In this document: in pieces, positions 40,986 through 51,185 of the stretch
Layout of the letters: each line of letters begins with the position of its first letter
Position numbering within the stretch: position 1 is the first letter of the stretch
Source of the DNA: Trogon surrucura
Taxonomy: Eukaryota; Chordata; Aves; Trogoniformes; Trogonidae
Assembly: GCA_020746105.1 (NCBI GenBank)
Contig: CM036618.1
Coordinates: forward strand, 123,823,191-123,887,190
DNA: 64,000 nucleotides
Direction of reading: 5' to 3'
The notes under the pieces: generated by a model
The model's input: only the letters and a program-made list of their open reading frames with translations
Databases searched by the model: none
Told to the model about the DNA's origin: nothing
Program-made: the position numbers and the translations under genes

Positions 40986-43900
40986 TCCAAAAGAAAGTAT
41001 TACCACCTCTCATCTCGGCCATTTATTACAGAGTAGACTTTAAACATGGAGGCCTATAGATCCACTGATCTTTAGATCAGCTTTTCTCAACAGTTCTGTC
41101 AGTATTGCCAGGGTTTGCACTGATCTTTTTTTTTTTTTTGTCAGTGATGTGGGGAGATAAAAGAGATATACACATTACTTCACCTAGAGCAAATGAAAAA
41201 CAATTTTATTTCGTACAACAAAAATCTTCTGTCTGCCCAGTGTATCTCCAAGGCAAGCTTCAGAAATCACACTAACAACGTAACACCAAGTCTCCATGGG
41301 GAGAGAGGGCATCACTTTTTTTTACGCTTCTGCTCTTTGGTTTCAATGCTGTTACACGGAGAACATGTGTCCGACAACCAGCTACAGGACACGAGGACAT
41401 GACACTGATGTTCTCTTATCAGCTTTATCAGTCTTCACCTCCAATGTGACCCAAGATTCTCAGCACAGTGACACCAACCCCTTACCTTCAAGGCTTTAGT
41501 AAATTCAAAGGTGCCAGATACTTATAAGGGCATCTGTAAATACTTTACAAGTCTTTATGTCATTTTCACCTCGAAGTCTACACTCAGACCTTGCCCTTCA
41601 AACTCAGGGTACTCTCATGAGTAGTTACTTGGAAAAGCTGAAGTGAGTAAGCATCTAAAGAGACTTGGGGGAAACTCAGCATTTGCAACAAGTTCATAGT
41701 GTTCCCCACCCTCTTGCGGTTCTGTTCTGGATCTGGTTTTGACACAGCCTGACACACCCCAAGTGGGAAAGTCTGCTTATGGAGAAGGAGGAAGTATTAT
41801 GTCTCTTAGATGGAGGATGTGAAAAGAATCTAAATAAAGCAGGTTGGATAGGAAATGGGAACTTGGAGAACAGATGCATCCATGAACTGAACTGACCCCA
41901 ACAGTGCCTGAAGTTTAATGCTGAGCAATTTTTTCCCCATAGTTAAGATCACAAGAAAAGACAAGACACTCTCTCCACATCTTGTGTTTGTTAATAGGAG
42001 AATAAACATAAGAAATAATAGAGCAAGTCTTACTAGGCCAGTGCTTTAAACTAGCACCAAGTGGGCACATAAAAATTTCAGAGGAGCTAAAAAAAAGTTT
42101 TGGAAGAGAAATACATCTTTTATAAAATACTAAACATTTACTATTCGGTTTATGACATGCTACATTCCCAGGCTTTCAAAATATACACTTGTCTATTAAG
42201 AGACTCTTCGCTCTAGGCATTTAGTAGGATCAGGAATCAAACTCTAAAGAGATCATGCTGAGCCTCAAGCAACTAATACCAAGAGTGAAGCCGTATGTCA
42301 CCCATACCCAGTGAGCCTCATTCCTGACTATATAAATTGATCACAAAGGTGCAAATAGAGATTTCCTGTCTGTTTCCGTGGAACTCTGGCAAAGAAATGT
42401 TGCTCAATTACAGTTTTCCCCACTTACCATCTCGAAGGATGAGAATTGCAGGTCTCCAAATCCAATTTCCTCAATCTCCTGCAAGATGGCTGAAAATGAG
42501 CATACTTTCTCCAAAACATACCTTAAACCCACAACTCCTCAAAAGTAAACTATCACTGCCTTTAATGCTGTGGGTATGGTTCAACTCTGACTGAAAATCC
42601 ACCCATTTCCTGACACCTCCACCTTGTAGTAGTTCACACCAGATTCAAAGAGAACTTACTCACACTTCTTTGTCTTCTGGTGCTTTTTTTCCCAGATCTT
42701 TTCCTCTTCATCCAGCTTCTCCAGCATACAGCAAATGCATCTTCCTCTCAAAGGGATCTGACAGATGGGTTACAGAGAGTTTTCTCGAGCAGTCCCAGAG
42801 CAGTTCAGAAGAAACAGGCACCATAGCTCTCCTGGCAAAGCAGAACAAGGCTGACATCAAACTCAACAGTCTCTTCCCTCAAATTAGTCAACAACAGGCA
42901 ACTGGTGGGGAGGAGGCAGAAAACTAGTTCTCACACTTAGAAGAGGTCAAGACTTAGGCCAACTTGGAGATGAAAGTCATTATTTATCAATACTTCTGGC
43001 TTGGCAACTCTTTTGCTTATATCTTATCTCCTTTTTTCGCTTGATTTAAGGGCCTGCAGTTTTGCCTATGGGAGATATGTTTTATTTGGTTTAACCATAA
43101 AGCACAAGGATTTGTTTCTGAGCTGAGCAGCAGCAGACTTGGCTGTTTACAAAATTCCCTGGACCTCAGCATCATGTTGCTTAGTCTGAATGGAGCACCA
43201 GGAAAAGCTGCCTAGTTTTACATTTTAGCCATGTCGATAAGAAAACAACATCACATAGCCAGGAAGAGAACATATGAGCATATTCTGGCCCAAGAAAAAC
43301 CTTCTAAGTCTTTCTAATTCCTTTTCAAACTACTGAAAGTAACTCAGTCCTGAATTTTGTATTACCCTGTGGCCTTTCCCAGGAAAAGTTATTTGCTCAT
43401 CTGCATATGCATCCATATGCTTGGGGTGAAGAAAAAAAAAAAACAGTAAAAAGATTGCTTACCAAACCACCCTGTAAAGATCTAAAAGCCATTGAGTGAA
43501 GACACTGCTGAGAAGGAGCAAAAGCAGAGCTGTTCCACAGGGAGGGATATAGGCCAAGAGTGGAGAGCAACCCTTTCAGTGCTCCCATCAACCAAGACAC
43601 CCACAACATCATTTAAACAATGACTGAGGACCTAGCGTGAGCTTAACTAGAGTTCCTGGAATTGGTCCCAGGTGAGTCTGGTTGGGGCAATTAAAGGCTT
43701 ACCTGTGCCCTCAGGTAACTGAAAGCTCTGAAGGGTGTGAACATTTGAGTCTCTGACTCAAAGGATGTCTGATACTCACACAAACTTGATGCGTGTACAG
43801 ATAATCTGAAGAGAAGAGTTTGGCGTGAGCAGCTCAGTGACTGAGTCTAGGACAGTGATAAGGGGAGCAAATATTCTGTGATTTTTATCTGTGGTTTGGT

Positions 43901-44335
43901 TAACTTCACATCTGTTTTGTTCTAATGAAAGGAACTACTGTCCACACAGTGTCAAAGACACATCCTTTATACCTCTACAGCCTCTGAGGACTCTTTTTCT
44001 AGGACATGAGTTTAATCCGAAAGAACTTCTTCCTTATTTTCTCTATTTCTCCAACCTATTGTTGTTTTGAAGGGCTTTTTTGCTCCCATTCGTTTCAAAT
44101 ATTTCAACAACTGCAGCCTAAAACCAACAGCTCCTTATACACTCAATGTGACTCGATGACCTTGGAGTTATGATGTTGCTAAACATAAATGAGGTGGAGT
44201 ACCCCAACAAGCCCTCCTTGCTACAGGCCTGAGAGAGTGTTTCAGTGTCACTTTTATGGGTTTAACACCAAACATCCAAGCCAGACAGGGAGGCTTTTAG
44301 GACAGAAGGAGGAAGCCTTTTAACCATGGCCACTA
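40986..44335. other. intergenic DNA without recognisable genes
   Basis: About 3.3 kb between a CR1 remnant and the 2.3 kb CR1 copy. I see no recognisable coding or RNA feature. Confidence 0.5.
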
Positions 44336-46640
44336 CATAGAATCATAGAATCATAGAATTGTCAGGGTTGGAAGGAACCTTAAAGATCATCTAGTTCCAA
44401 CCCCCCTGCCACGGGCAGGGACATCTCCCACTAGATCAGGCTGCTCTGAGCCCCATCCAGCCTGGTTTTAAAAACTTCCAGGGATGGGGCTTCCACCACC
44501 TCTCCGGGCAACCTCTTCCAGTGTCTCACCATCTTCATGGAAGAACTTCTTAGGAATCCAGCTTTAGTCCATTCCCCCTAATCCTATCACTACCTGACAT
44601 CCTTAAAAGCCCCTCACCAGCTTTCTTGTAGCCCCCTTGAGATACTGGAAGGCCACAATAAGGTCTCCTCAGAGCCTTCTCCTCTCCAGACTGAACAACC
44701 CCAACCCTCTCAGTCTGTCTTCATAGGAGAGGTGCTCCAGCCCTCTAATCATCTTTGTGGCCCTTCTCTGGACATGTTCCAGCACGTCCATATCTTTCTT
44801 GTGCTGTGGGCTCTAGAACTGGACGCAATACTCCAGATGGGGTCTCACGAGAGTGGAGTAGAGGGGCAGAATCACCTCCCTCGACCTGCTGGCCACGCAC
44901 CTCTTGAGGCAGCCCAGGACACGATTGGCTTTCTGGGCTGCAGGTGCCACTGACGGCTCATGTTGAGCTTCTCATCCACCAGTACCCCCAAGTCCTTTTC
45001 TTCAGGGCTGCTCTCAAGCCAGTCACTGCCCAGCCTGTATCAGTGCTTGGGATTGCCCCGACCCAGACGGAGGACCTTGCACTTAGTCTTGTTGAACTTC
45101 ATGAGGTTGGCCTGGGCCCACCTCTCCAGCCTGTTGAGGTCCCTCTGGATGGCGTCCCTATCCTCCAGGGTGTCAGCGGCCCCACACAGCTTGGTGTCGT
45201 CAGCAAACTTACTGAGGGTGCACTCAATGCCACTGTCCATGTCACTGATGAAGATGGTAAACAAGACTGGTCCCAGTACTGATCCTTGAGGGACTCCACT
45301 TGTCACTGGCTTCCACTTGGACATGGACCCATTGACAGCCACTCTTTGGGTGCGGCCATCAAGCCAGTTCTTTATCCACTGAATTCTCCATCCATCAGAC
45401 CCATATTTTATCAGCTTGGAGACCAGGATGTCGTGTGGGACAGTGTCAAAGGCTTTGCTCAGGTCCAAGTAAATGACGTCAGTTGCTCTTCCCTTGTCTA
45501 TTGATGTTGTGACCTTCTCATAGAAGGCCACCAGGTTTTTCAGGCACCATTTGCCCTTGGTGAAGCCATGCTGACTGTATCCAATCACCTCTTCATTATT
45601 CTTCTGCCTCAGCAGCGCCTCCAGGAAGATCTGCTCCACTCTTACCCGGCACAGAGGTGAGACTGACTGGCCTGTAGTTCCCTGGATCATCCTTCTTTCC
45701 TGTTTTGAAAATGGGGATTATGTTTCCCCTTTTCCAGTCAGTGGAGACTTCACTGGACTGCCATGACTTTTGCAATAAAATAGAGAGAGCTTTAGCAACC
45801 TCATCCGCCAGTTCCCTCAGTACCTGTGGGTGTATCCCATCGGGCGCTATGGACTTGTACGCTTTCAGGAAAAGAAGTCGTTGAGAACCTTGGCCTTCTC
45901 CAAATCATTTGTCATCAGTTCACCCATTTCTTTTCTGAGGGGGCCAGTCCTTCCCTAGCATTTTTCTTACCATTCATATACCTAAACGTTTGCTGATTCC
46001 CCTGGCTAGATTTAATTCTAACTGAGCTTTAGCTTTTCTAACCAGGTCTCTTGCTGCTTGGATAGCTTCTTTATATGCCCCCACTCTAGCTCTCCTATCT
46101 TCCACTCCTTGTAAAATTTCTTTTTGTGTGACAGTGTGTCCAGGAGCTCCTTGTTCATCCATGCAGGTCTCCCAGCATTCTTTCCTGCCTTCCTCTTTGT
46201 CAGTATACTTTGCTCCTGGACATGGAGAAGGTGATCCTGAATACTGAGCAGGTGTCCTGGGCCCTCCTTCCCTCTAGGGCTTTGCACCACAGCGCTTTGG
46301 CCAGCAGATCCCTGAAGTGATCAAAGTCTGCATACCTAAAGTCCAAGGTCATAAGCTCAGAATACACCCTCCTAGTTGCCCTGAGGATCTTGAATTCTAT
46401 CACTTGATGGTCACTGCAGCCAAGGCTACCCCTGAGCCTCACGTTGGTCACCAGCCCTTCCCTGTTGGTGAGAACAAGGTCCAGCGCGGCATCTTTTCTT
46501 GTTGGTTCCTCTACCATTTGGAGGAGGAAGTTGTTGTCAATGCATTCAGGAACATCCTGGATTGCTGATGCTTTGCTGTGCTGTCTCTCCGGCAGATGTC
46601 AGGGGAGTTGAAATCCCCCACAAGGACCAGGGCCTGCACC
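44336..46640 (-). mobile_element. CR1 LINE retrotransposon, 2.3 kb, 5'-truncated, minus strand
   Basis: A large CR1 copy in minus orientation. The 3' end at 44336 shows the diagnostic octamer repeated as 'aatcatagaatcatag', followed by the standard CR1 3' UTR. The body covers the distal part of the endonuclease domain, the complete reverse transcriptase core and the C-terminal region. It is truncated at the 5' end within the endonuclease, near codons for 'GDFNSPDICR' at about 46,600. It ends only about 150 bp before the CpG island taken as the FERMT1 promoter. Its 3' UTR sequence differs from the copy at 4929, so the two belong to different subfamilies or ages. Confidence 0.95.
44530..46635 (-). 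pseudogene. decayed CR1 ORF2 (endonuclease-reverse transcriptase)
   Basis: On the minus strand from right to left one can follow the endonuclease end ('DLVLTNREGLV', 'GSLGCSDHQVIEFKIL', the conserved SDH motif) at 46200-46517 and the linker ('RPAWMNKELLDTLSHKKKFY') at 46018-46290. The reverse transcriptase at 45040-45690 has '[20 protein letters not shown]', '[15 protein letters not shown]', '[20 protein letters not shown]' and the catalytic 'FADDTKLCG'. The C-terminal '[13 protein letters not shown]'-type region lies below 45040. The motifs are well preserved, but frame changes between blocks (for instance near 45,660 around the 'SLTSVPGK' motif) and the missing 5' end make the copy inactive. 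Confidence 0.92.
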
Positions 46641-46789
46641 GATCTAGGTACCTTTAAAACCACTTATCAGTCTCAAAGTAGATTCACAGATGCTTCTGAC
46701 TTACCCTAAAGTTAAATATTAACTTTTAAATCATATTTGCGCTATCTTTGCACCGGTTCTCGTTTCCTGAAAGGGAGACAGGGGAGTAT
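46641..46789. other. short spacer between CR1 and CpG island
   Basis: About 150 bases of AT-rich DNA separating the 5' end of the CR1 copy from the GC-rich promoter region. I see no TATA box at a convincing position. Confidence 0.45.
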
Positions 46790-47620
46790 TTCAGACACGG
46801 CTCTGCCACTCTCTGCTCTCCGGGGCAGCTCTCCACTTCCCCGGCAGCCGCTGCTCCCGGCCCAGCCACCTCCGCCAGAAAGCGCTTTTCCACCCCTCCG
46901 TTTTAAGACCTTCGGGTACGCTGCTGGTCGCTTGGCTTTGCCACCCTGGGGAACGAGGCGGGCGAGGCCTAGCAGCCCGCACCCGCCGGCCGAGGGTCCT
47001 CAGCCGCCGCCTCCAACAGCCGCCGGCCCGAAGTGCAGGAGGGCCGCGCTCTCGCCGGCTGCTCCCCACCTGCCGGCACGGCGCCGCCCGCCCAGCGGAG
47101 CGGAGCGGGGCGGAGGGAAGCGAAGGGCCGCCTCTCTCCGGGGTGCTGCCGCTAGGGCCGGGCCGGGCAGGGCTGGGCGCCGCTCCTCCCCTCCCCGTCT
47201 CTCAGACGCCAGGTGGAAGCGAAGGGAGCGGGAACCAGGCAGGGAGGCGAGGGACGGCGGGGCCAGCGGAGACCGCGAGTGAGTGAGTGAGTGAGTGAGT
47301 GAGCGAGCGAGCGAGCGGGGCGGGAAGGGCCGTTCGCCGCCGGCGGGCAGTGCGGGGCGGACCGGCAGCGGCTGTGCCCCTCGGCCTGGCGGAGCCGCAC
47401 CGGCGGTCCTGCGTGCGGGGACCCGCGGAGGAGCCGGAGGAGGAATGCCGAGCAACGAGATGAGTTAGTTATTTACTCGTTTTGATCGGATCCCGGCCCC
47501 CTGCGAAGAACCTCCTCGCCGGGGCCGCTCGAGCAGCGGGAGCCCGGCACTTCCTCAATGGCCCGCGCTGCCCGCAGAGCCGCGCAGGAGGGACCTGGCG
47601 CCGGGGCCGTGTTTACCTCT
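46790..47620 (+). promoter_or_regulatory. FERMT1: CpG island, probable FERMT1 promoter and non-coding exon 1
   Basis: The base composition changes abruptly from AT-leaning to very GC-rich with dense CpG and returns to normal after about 47,620. It contains a perfect GC box (GGGGCGGG at 47317-47324) and a near match at 47107-47113, as expected of an Sp1-type TATA-less promoter. It lies 3.4 kb upstream of the first coding exon in the right orientation. FERMT1 in mammals has a non-coding first exon, so exon 1 is probably inside this island. Neither the start site nor the exon 1 donor can be fixed from the sequence. Long open frames across the island are by-products of high GC content. Confidence 0.75.
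47277..47316. repeat. tetranucleotide array (GAGT)6(GAGC)4 in the CpG island
   Basis: Six GAGT units at 47277-47300 are followed by four GAGC units at 47301-47316. The array is likely to vary in length among individuals. It lies inside the presumed promoter or 5' UTR, next to the GC box, and its GAGT part contains overlapping GTGAGT hexamers that resemble splice donors. Confidence 0.92.
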
Positions 47621-50600
47621 TCCAGCAGTTACCGTCTGCAAGATGCTGGGGCAATACCTGTCGTGTATATACTCAGGGAAACGTCATACTCGCGTCTTCC
47701 CCCCTTACCTTCTCTAGTAACAGTAACGTCCTCCTGTATCGCCACAGGAAGTTGGAAGCTCGGGGCTGCAAGGGCTAAAATTTGTGGAGAGCTCAACCTG
47801 TAGGAGTAATTGCTGCTTTTTTTTTTTTTCTGGCTGTGTTGGCTAAAATGCTCTACAGATGTACTGACTAGAGCCAGTAGTAGCCTGAAGACATGTTACT
47901 GGGCTTTTTTATCTCCCTGTGCCAGGCCACACGGCTGCAAAACCCACGTGGAGCCCAGGAACTGGGGCGCGTTCCCCGGAGCAGATCCAGTTTTGGCTCA
48001 AAGGTTTTAAGACCTGGAGCTGCACAGCCTGCCCTGGCACTTGGGGTTTGTTTGGGTTTCAATATACGGCCGTTAGTTGACCTTGTTGCTCATCTTGCCT
48101 CTTTTTGGGGACTAGGCTTTGTTTGTGCTGCATACTCTGATAGATTTACTAGCATTTGTGTTTTCTTATCCTCAAACTAGAGCCTCCTGGTCTGAAGAGG
48201 AAGTGGAGAAGAGAGCAGCTTTAGGGAATGACGGAGTGCCAGGATTAGCAGCACTGAGGCCGTGGTTTTCCAAGCCAGCGTAGGTGAAAGAGTTTCACCC
48301 ACCCCTTGGGGTGCTCATTTTCACCCATGTCAGCATGTGTTTGTATGCAGAATTAGACTGGGAAGCTAAACCAAATTTTAAAAGGGAAAAAAAAAAAAAA
48401 ATCCAGATCAGCTCTCAAATGTTTTCGCTGGCACAAGACGGCAGATGAGACTGTTTCTTTTCTGTAACAATACTGGCTTGTAGCGGACTAAGCGTAGACA
48501 AAAGTATAGTTCCTCTGCCAGATTTCATACCTATGCTCCTGAAACAAAATCATGTAGTTCTCATGCTTAGGCTAGCTGTAGATTTATTTATTTTTAAAGC
48601 ATGACTAGTGGCATTTTGACTCTTCTAAGGTCAGGAGTTTTGTTTTGCTGTGTCTCAACACCTTGTTCTGCCTTAGTGCTGGAAAACACATCTGCCTAGG
48701 AGACCATCTCAGGAGCTGGGTCTTGGACACTGAGCCTTCAGGAGAGACACAGCCCTTCCCTCTAACATACTCCTGAGTTAGTGGCAGACAGCAGCACAAA
48801 TTCAAAACTGCAGCTCTATCCCAGAAGCAGGAGAGCCACTGTATTTTCCAGCGTCCAACACAATGTCTTTATTTACCAAGGCAAAACAAACTTCTTGGAT
48901 AAGCATCAACCCTTGTTGGTTTAGTAACTGTTTGGTGAAAAGGTGTAGGCTGGCACATCGGAGAACCTAATTAACAACAGCATTTTTTTCCTCAGAGTAA
49001 ATTAGCCTCTTGGAGTCCCATGATTATGAAGTTGCAGTTTTCTGAGTTAGGGCTGTCTTAAGTCATCATGATTTTAGAATTTCAGGGCAGACTCCCAGCA
49101 CTATTTTAGTGAAACTCCTTGGTAAGGTGATTTTCCTCTAAAAGTGTGGTTTCATGGGTTTGAGCTGCACAGATTGTTTTGTTTACATTGTCATTCATTT
49201 AGGGGGAGTCAATCTAATCTTTAACAGATACACTTTCATTGCCTTCACCTTTGGAATTACTTTTCCTCATTAGTAGAACTTGTCATTACCATCACATTTC
49301 TGTTATCCCTTTGATATTGAAATTTCTATCAGTTGGGTTGACACCAGGTGTGGCCTAATCCCAAGGAGTTTGAAGAACCAAATCTACACCATCAGTATCT
49401 TGAGAACAGATTTTAAAAGAAATTCTCCAACAGTTAGATGACTTTGATTTATGCTGTACTCCTTATGACAAATACTGCACGGTACATAATTTAACAAAAT
49501 ATCAAGTCTTCCTGTTGAAATTCTTAACCCTAAGACATTAAGAAACATGAATAACACCTGAAAGTCTGGGGAAGATTAAGCTGTAAAAGGTGGCTGTTTA
49601 GGTGCAAGAGCTTCCTTGCACCTCCAGAAGGGAACCTTGCAATGAACATTGAACTGGACTCTGCCCTGGAGTAGTATCTTTTGGCACTAAAAACCTCTTT
49701 TATTATCCAGTTGACAACTTAAAGCTTCATTATTATAAATTGATAAATAAGTGAACTTAAATTTTCACCCTGCTTATAGGCATGCTATATTTAACCTTTA
49801 GCTTAATTTTACCTTAGCGTAACCTTAACTAGTCTGATCTTGTGCTGCAGTTGGTCCTAGAAAAGGTCATTTCTTCTCTCATTCCTCACCTGTGACAAGT
49901 GTCCTTGACTCTTCTTGTTTTGACCTAGCTTTTAAGCTGAAGCTTTTAAATTACTAAATACTTCCTTTTAAAAAGATCTACAAAAGTCTGTTAACATTGT
50001 TACATCCCCTCTAGCCTTTTTGTGAAGATCTCCTAGTTAGTTATGTTAGAAGCAGTCTGTGTGCAGCACCTTTAATAAAATCTCTGTCTGTGACTTGGGT
50101 TCTCAGGTGCTGCTGAAAGCCTGCGATAAAGGCAAGTCACCCACTTCAACTGCAAAGGCTTGGTTTTTAGAGCTTAGTCTGAAAGGACACTGAGTGCTCA
50201 TCTGGTATCTTTTCTCACTGGTTAAGTATCACAAATCCTTTCTGCAGTGTCAGTCACCTTATACCTACAAGGTCTTTTTTCAGTAATCAGCAGAACTCTA
50301 CTGAGGATAACCAAAGCTGCTACTTTGAGCATCTTCTCTAGTTTGGCTTGGCATGATTACTGTTTACCTGTCTTGGCAGGAGCCCAGTGGGATCTCGGAC
50401 GATTCGCTCTGCTCAGACAGGACACATGCCTGCATCTCTCTGCAAAGCAGACAGAACCTGCTGTCCTGTGCCTGGATATTGCTGGCAGAGAGCCATTTAA
50501 GTTATCTGTCTCCCCTTGCATCTACCTAAATAGGTAAAACTACTCTCTGGTTTTGGTCCCATGGGACCAAGCTGGCAGAACTGCAAGTTTAATTTGCAGG

Positions 50601-51012
50601 GAAAATTACAGCTGTAAGTGGACAAGTCAATGAAATTGCTTTGTTCGCTGGACAGATTGCCAGAACAGATCCCACCCACAAGTGCAGGCTTCACAGTGTC
50701 CAGACCGGCAGATCAGCACTATATAGTGGGGAAACCTGGGTAAAACTGGGCTGTCTTTACCCAACCAGAGACAACTCAGTTGGTGGGTGGGAGGCAAAAT
50801 CAGAATAAAACCAAAAAATCCCACATGCCTATCTTTCAAGCGTAATCACAAGAGCAGAACCTAGTTCAGAGGTAACAAGATAACCCACCCGAAGTTCCAG
50901 CCGAGGCCACTGCAGAGTCTTGGCAGCATGCAAGTATTTTGAAACTATCCAGAAATGCATTTGTTTCAGACAGTGGAGGAAAAAAAAATCCTGTTTGTTT
51001 TCTTTTTTGTAG
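47621..51012 (+). other. presumed FERMT1 intron 1
   Basis: About 3.4 kb between the CpG island and the first coding exon, with no recognisable gene. It contains a 15-base A run at 48387-48401 and no clear mobile element. It ends with a good acceptor, a T-rich tract then TAG at 51010-51012. The left boundary depends on the unknown exon 1 donor. Confidence 0.6.
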
Positions 51013-51185
51013 AGTTTACATAGACCTTTCCAAAATGATTTCCTCAAGTGAATATGGGTCTCACTCCTGGGAGCTCTTGGTGACAGTTGATCATCAGCAT
51101 GAAGAGGTACAAAAGGAATTTTCACTACAGGTCACAGGGGACCTTCATATTGGAGGAGTGATGCTGAAATTAGTAGAAAAAATCA
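51013..51185 (+). CDS. FERMT1: FERMT1 exon 2 (start codon, F0 N-terminus)
   Basis: The acceptor AG is at 51011-51012; a second AG at 51013-51014 could also be used and would change only the 5' UTR. The ATG at 51035 has A at -3 and matches the kindlin-1 start ('[14 protein letters not shown]'). Codons 1-50 run through '[16 protein letters not shown]', a conserved F0 block. The donor is A|GTGAGT at 51186, phase 1. The upstream frame is open, so the choice of start rests on alignment to relatives. Confidence 0.96.

Noticed and set aside
44732-45504. Plus-strand open frames over the second CR1 copy
   Set aside because: They are antisense shadows of the well-preserved minus-strand CR1 ORF2.
46737-47455. 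Long open frames on both strands in the GC-rich region, including a 181-codon plus-strand frame and a 151-codon minus-strand frame
   Set aside because: They consist of low-complexity Pro/Ala/Arg/Gly residues, as expected by chance in a CpG island with few stop codons, and resemble no family.
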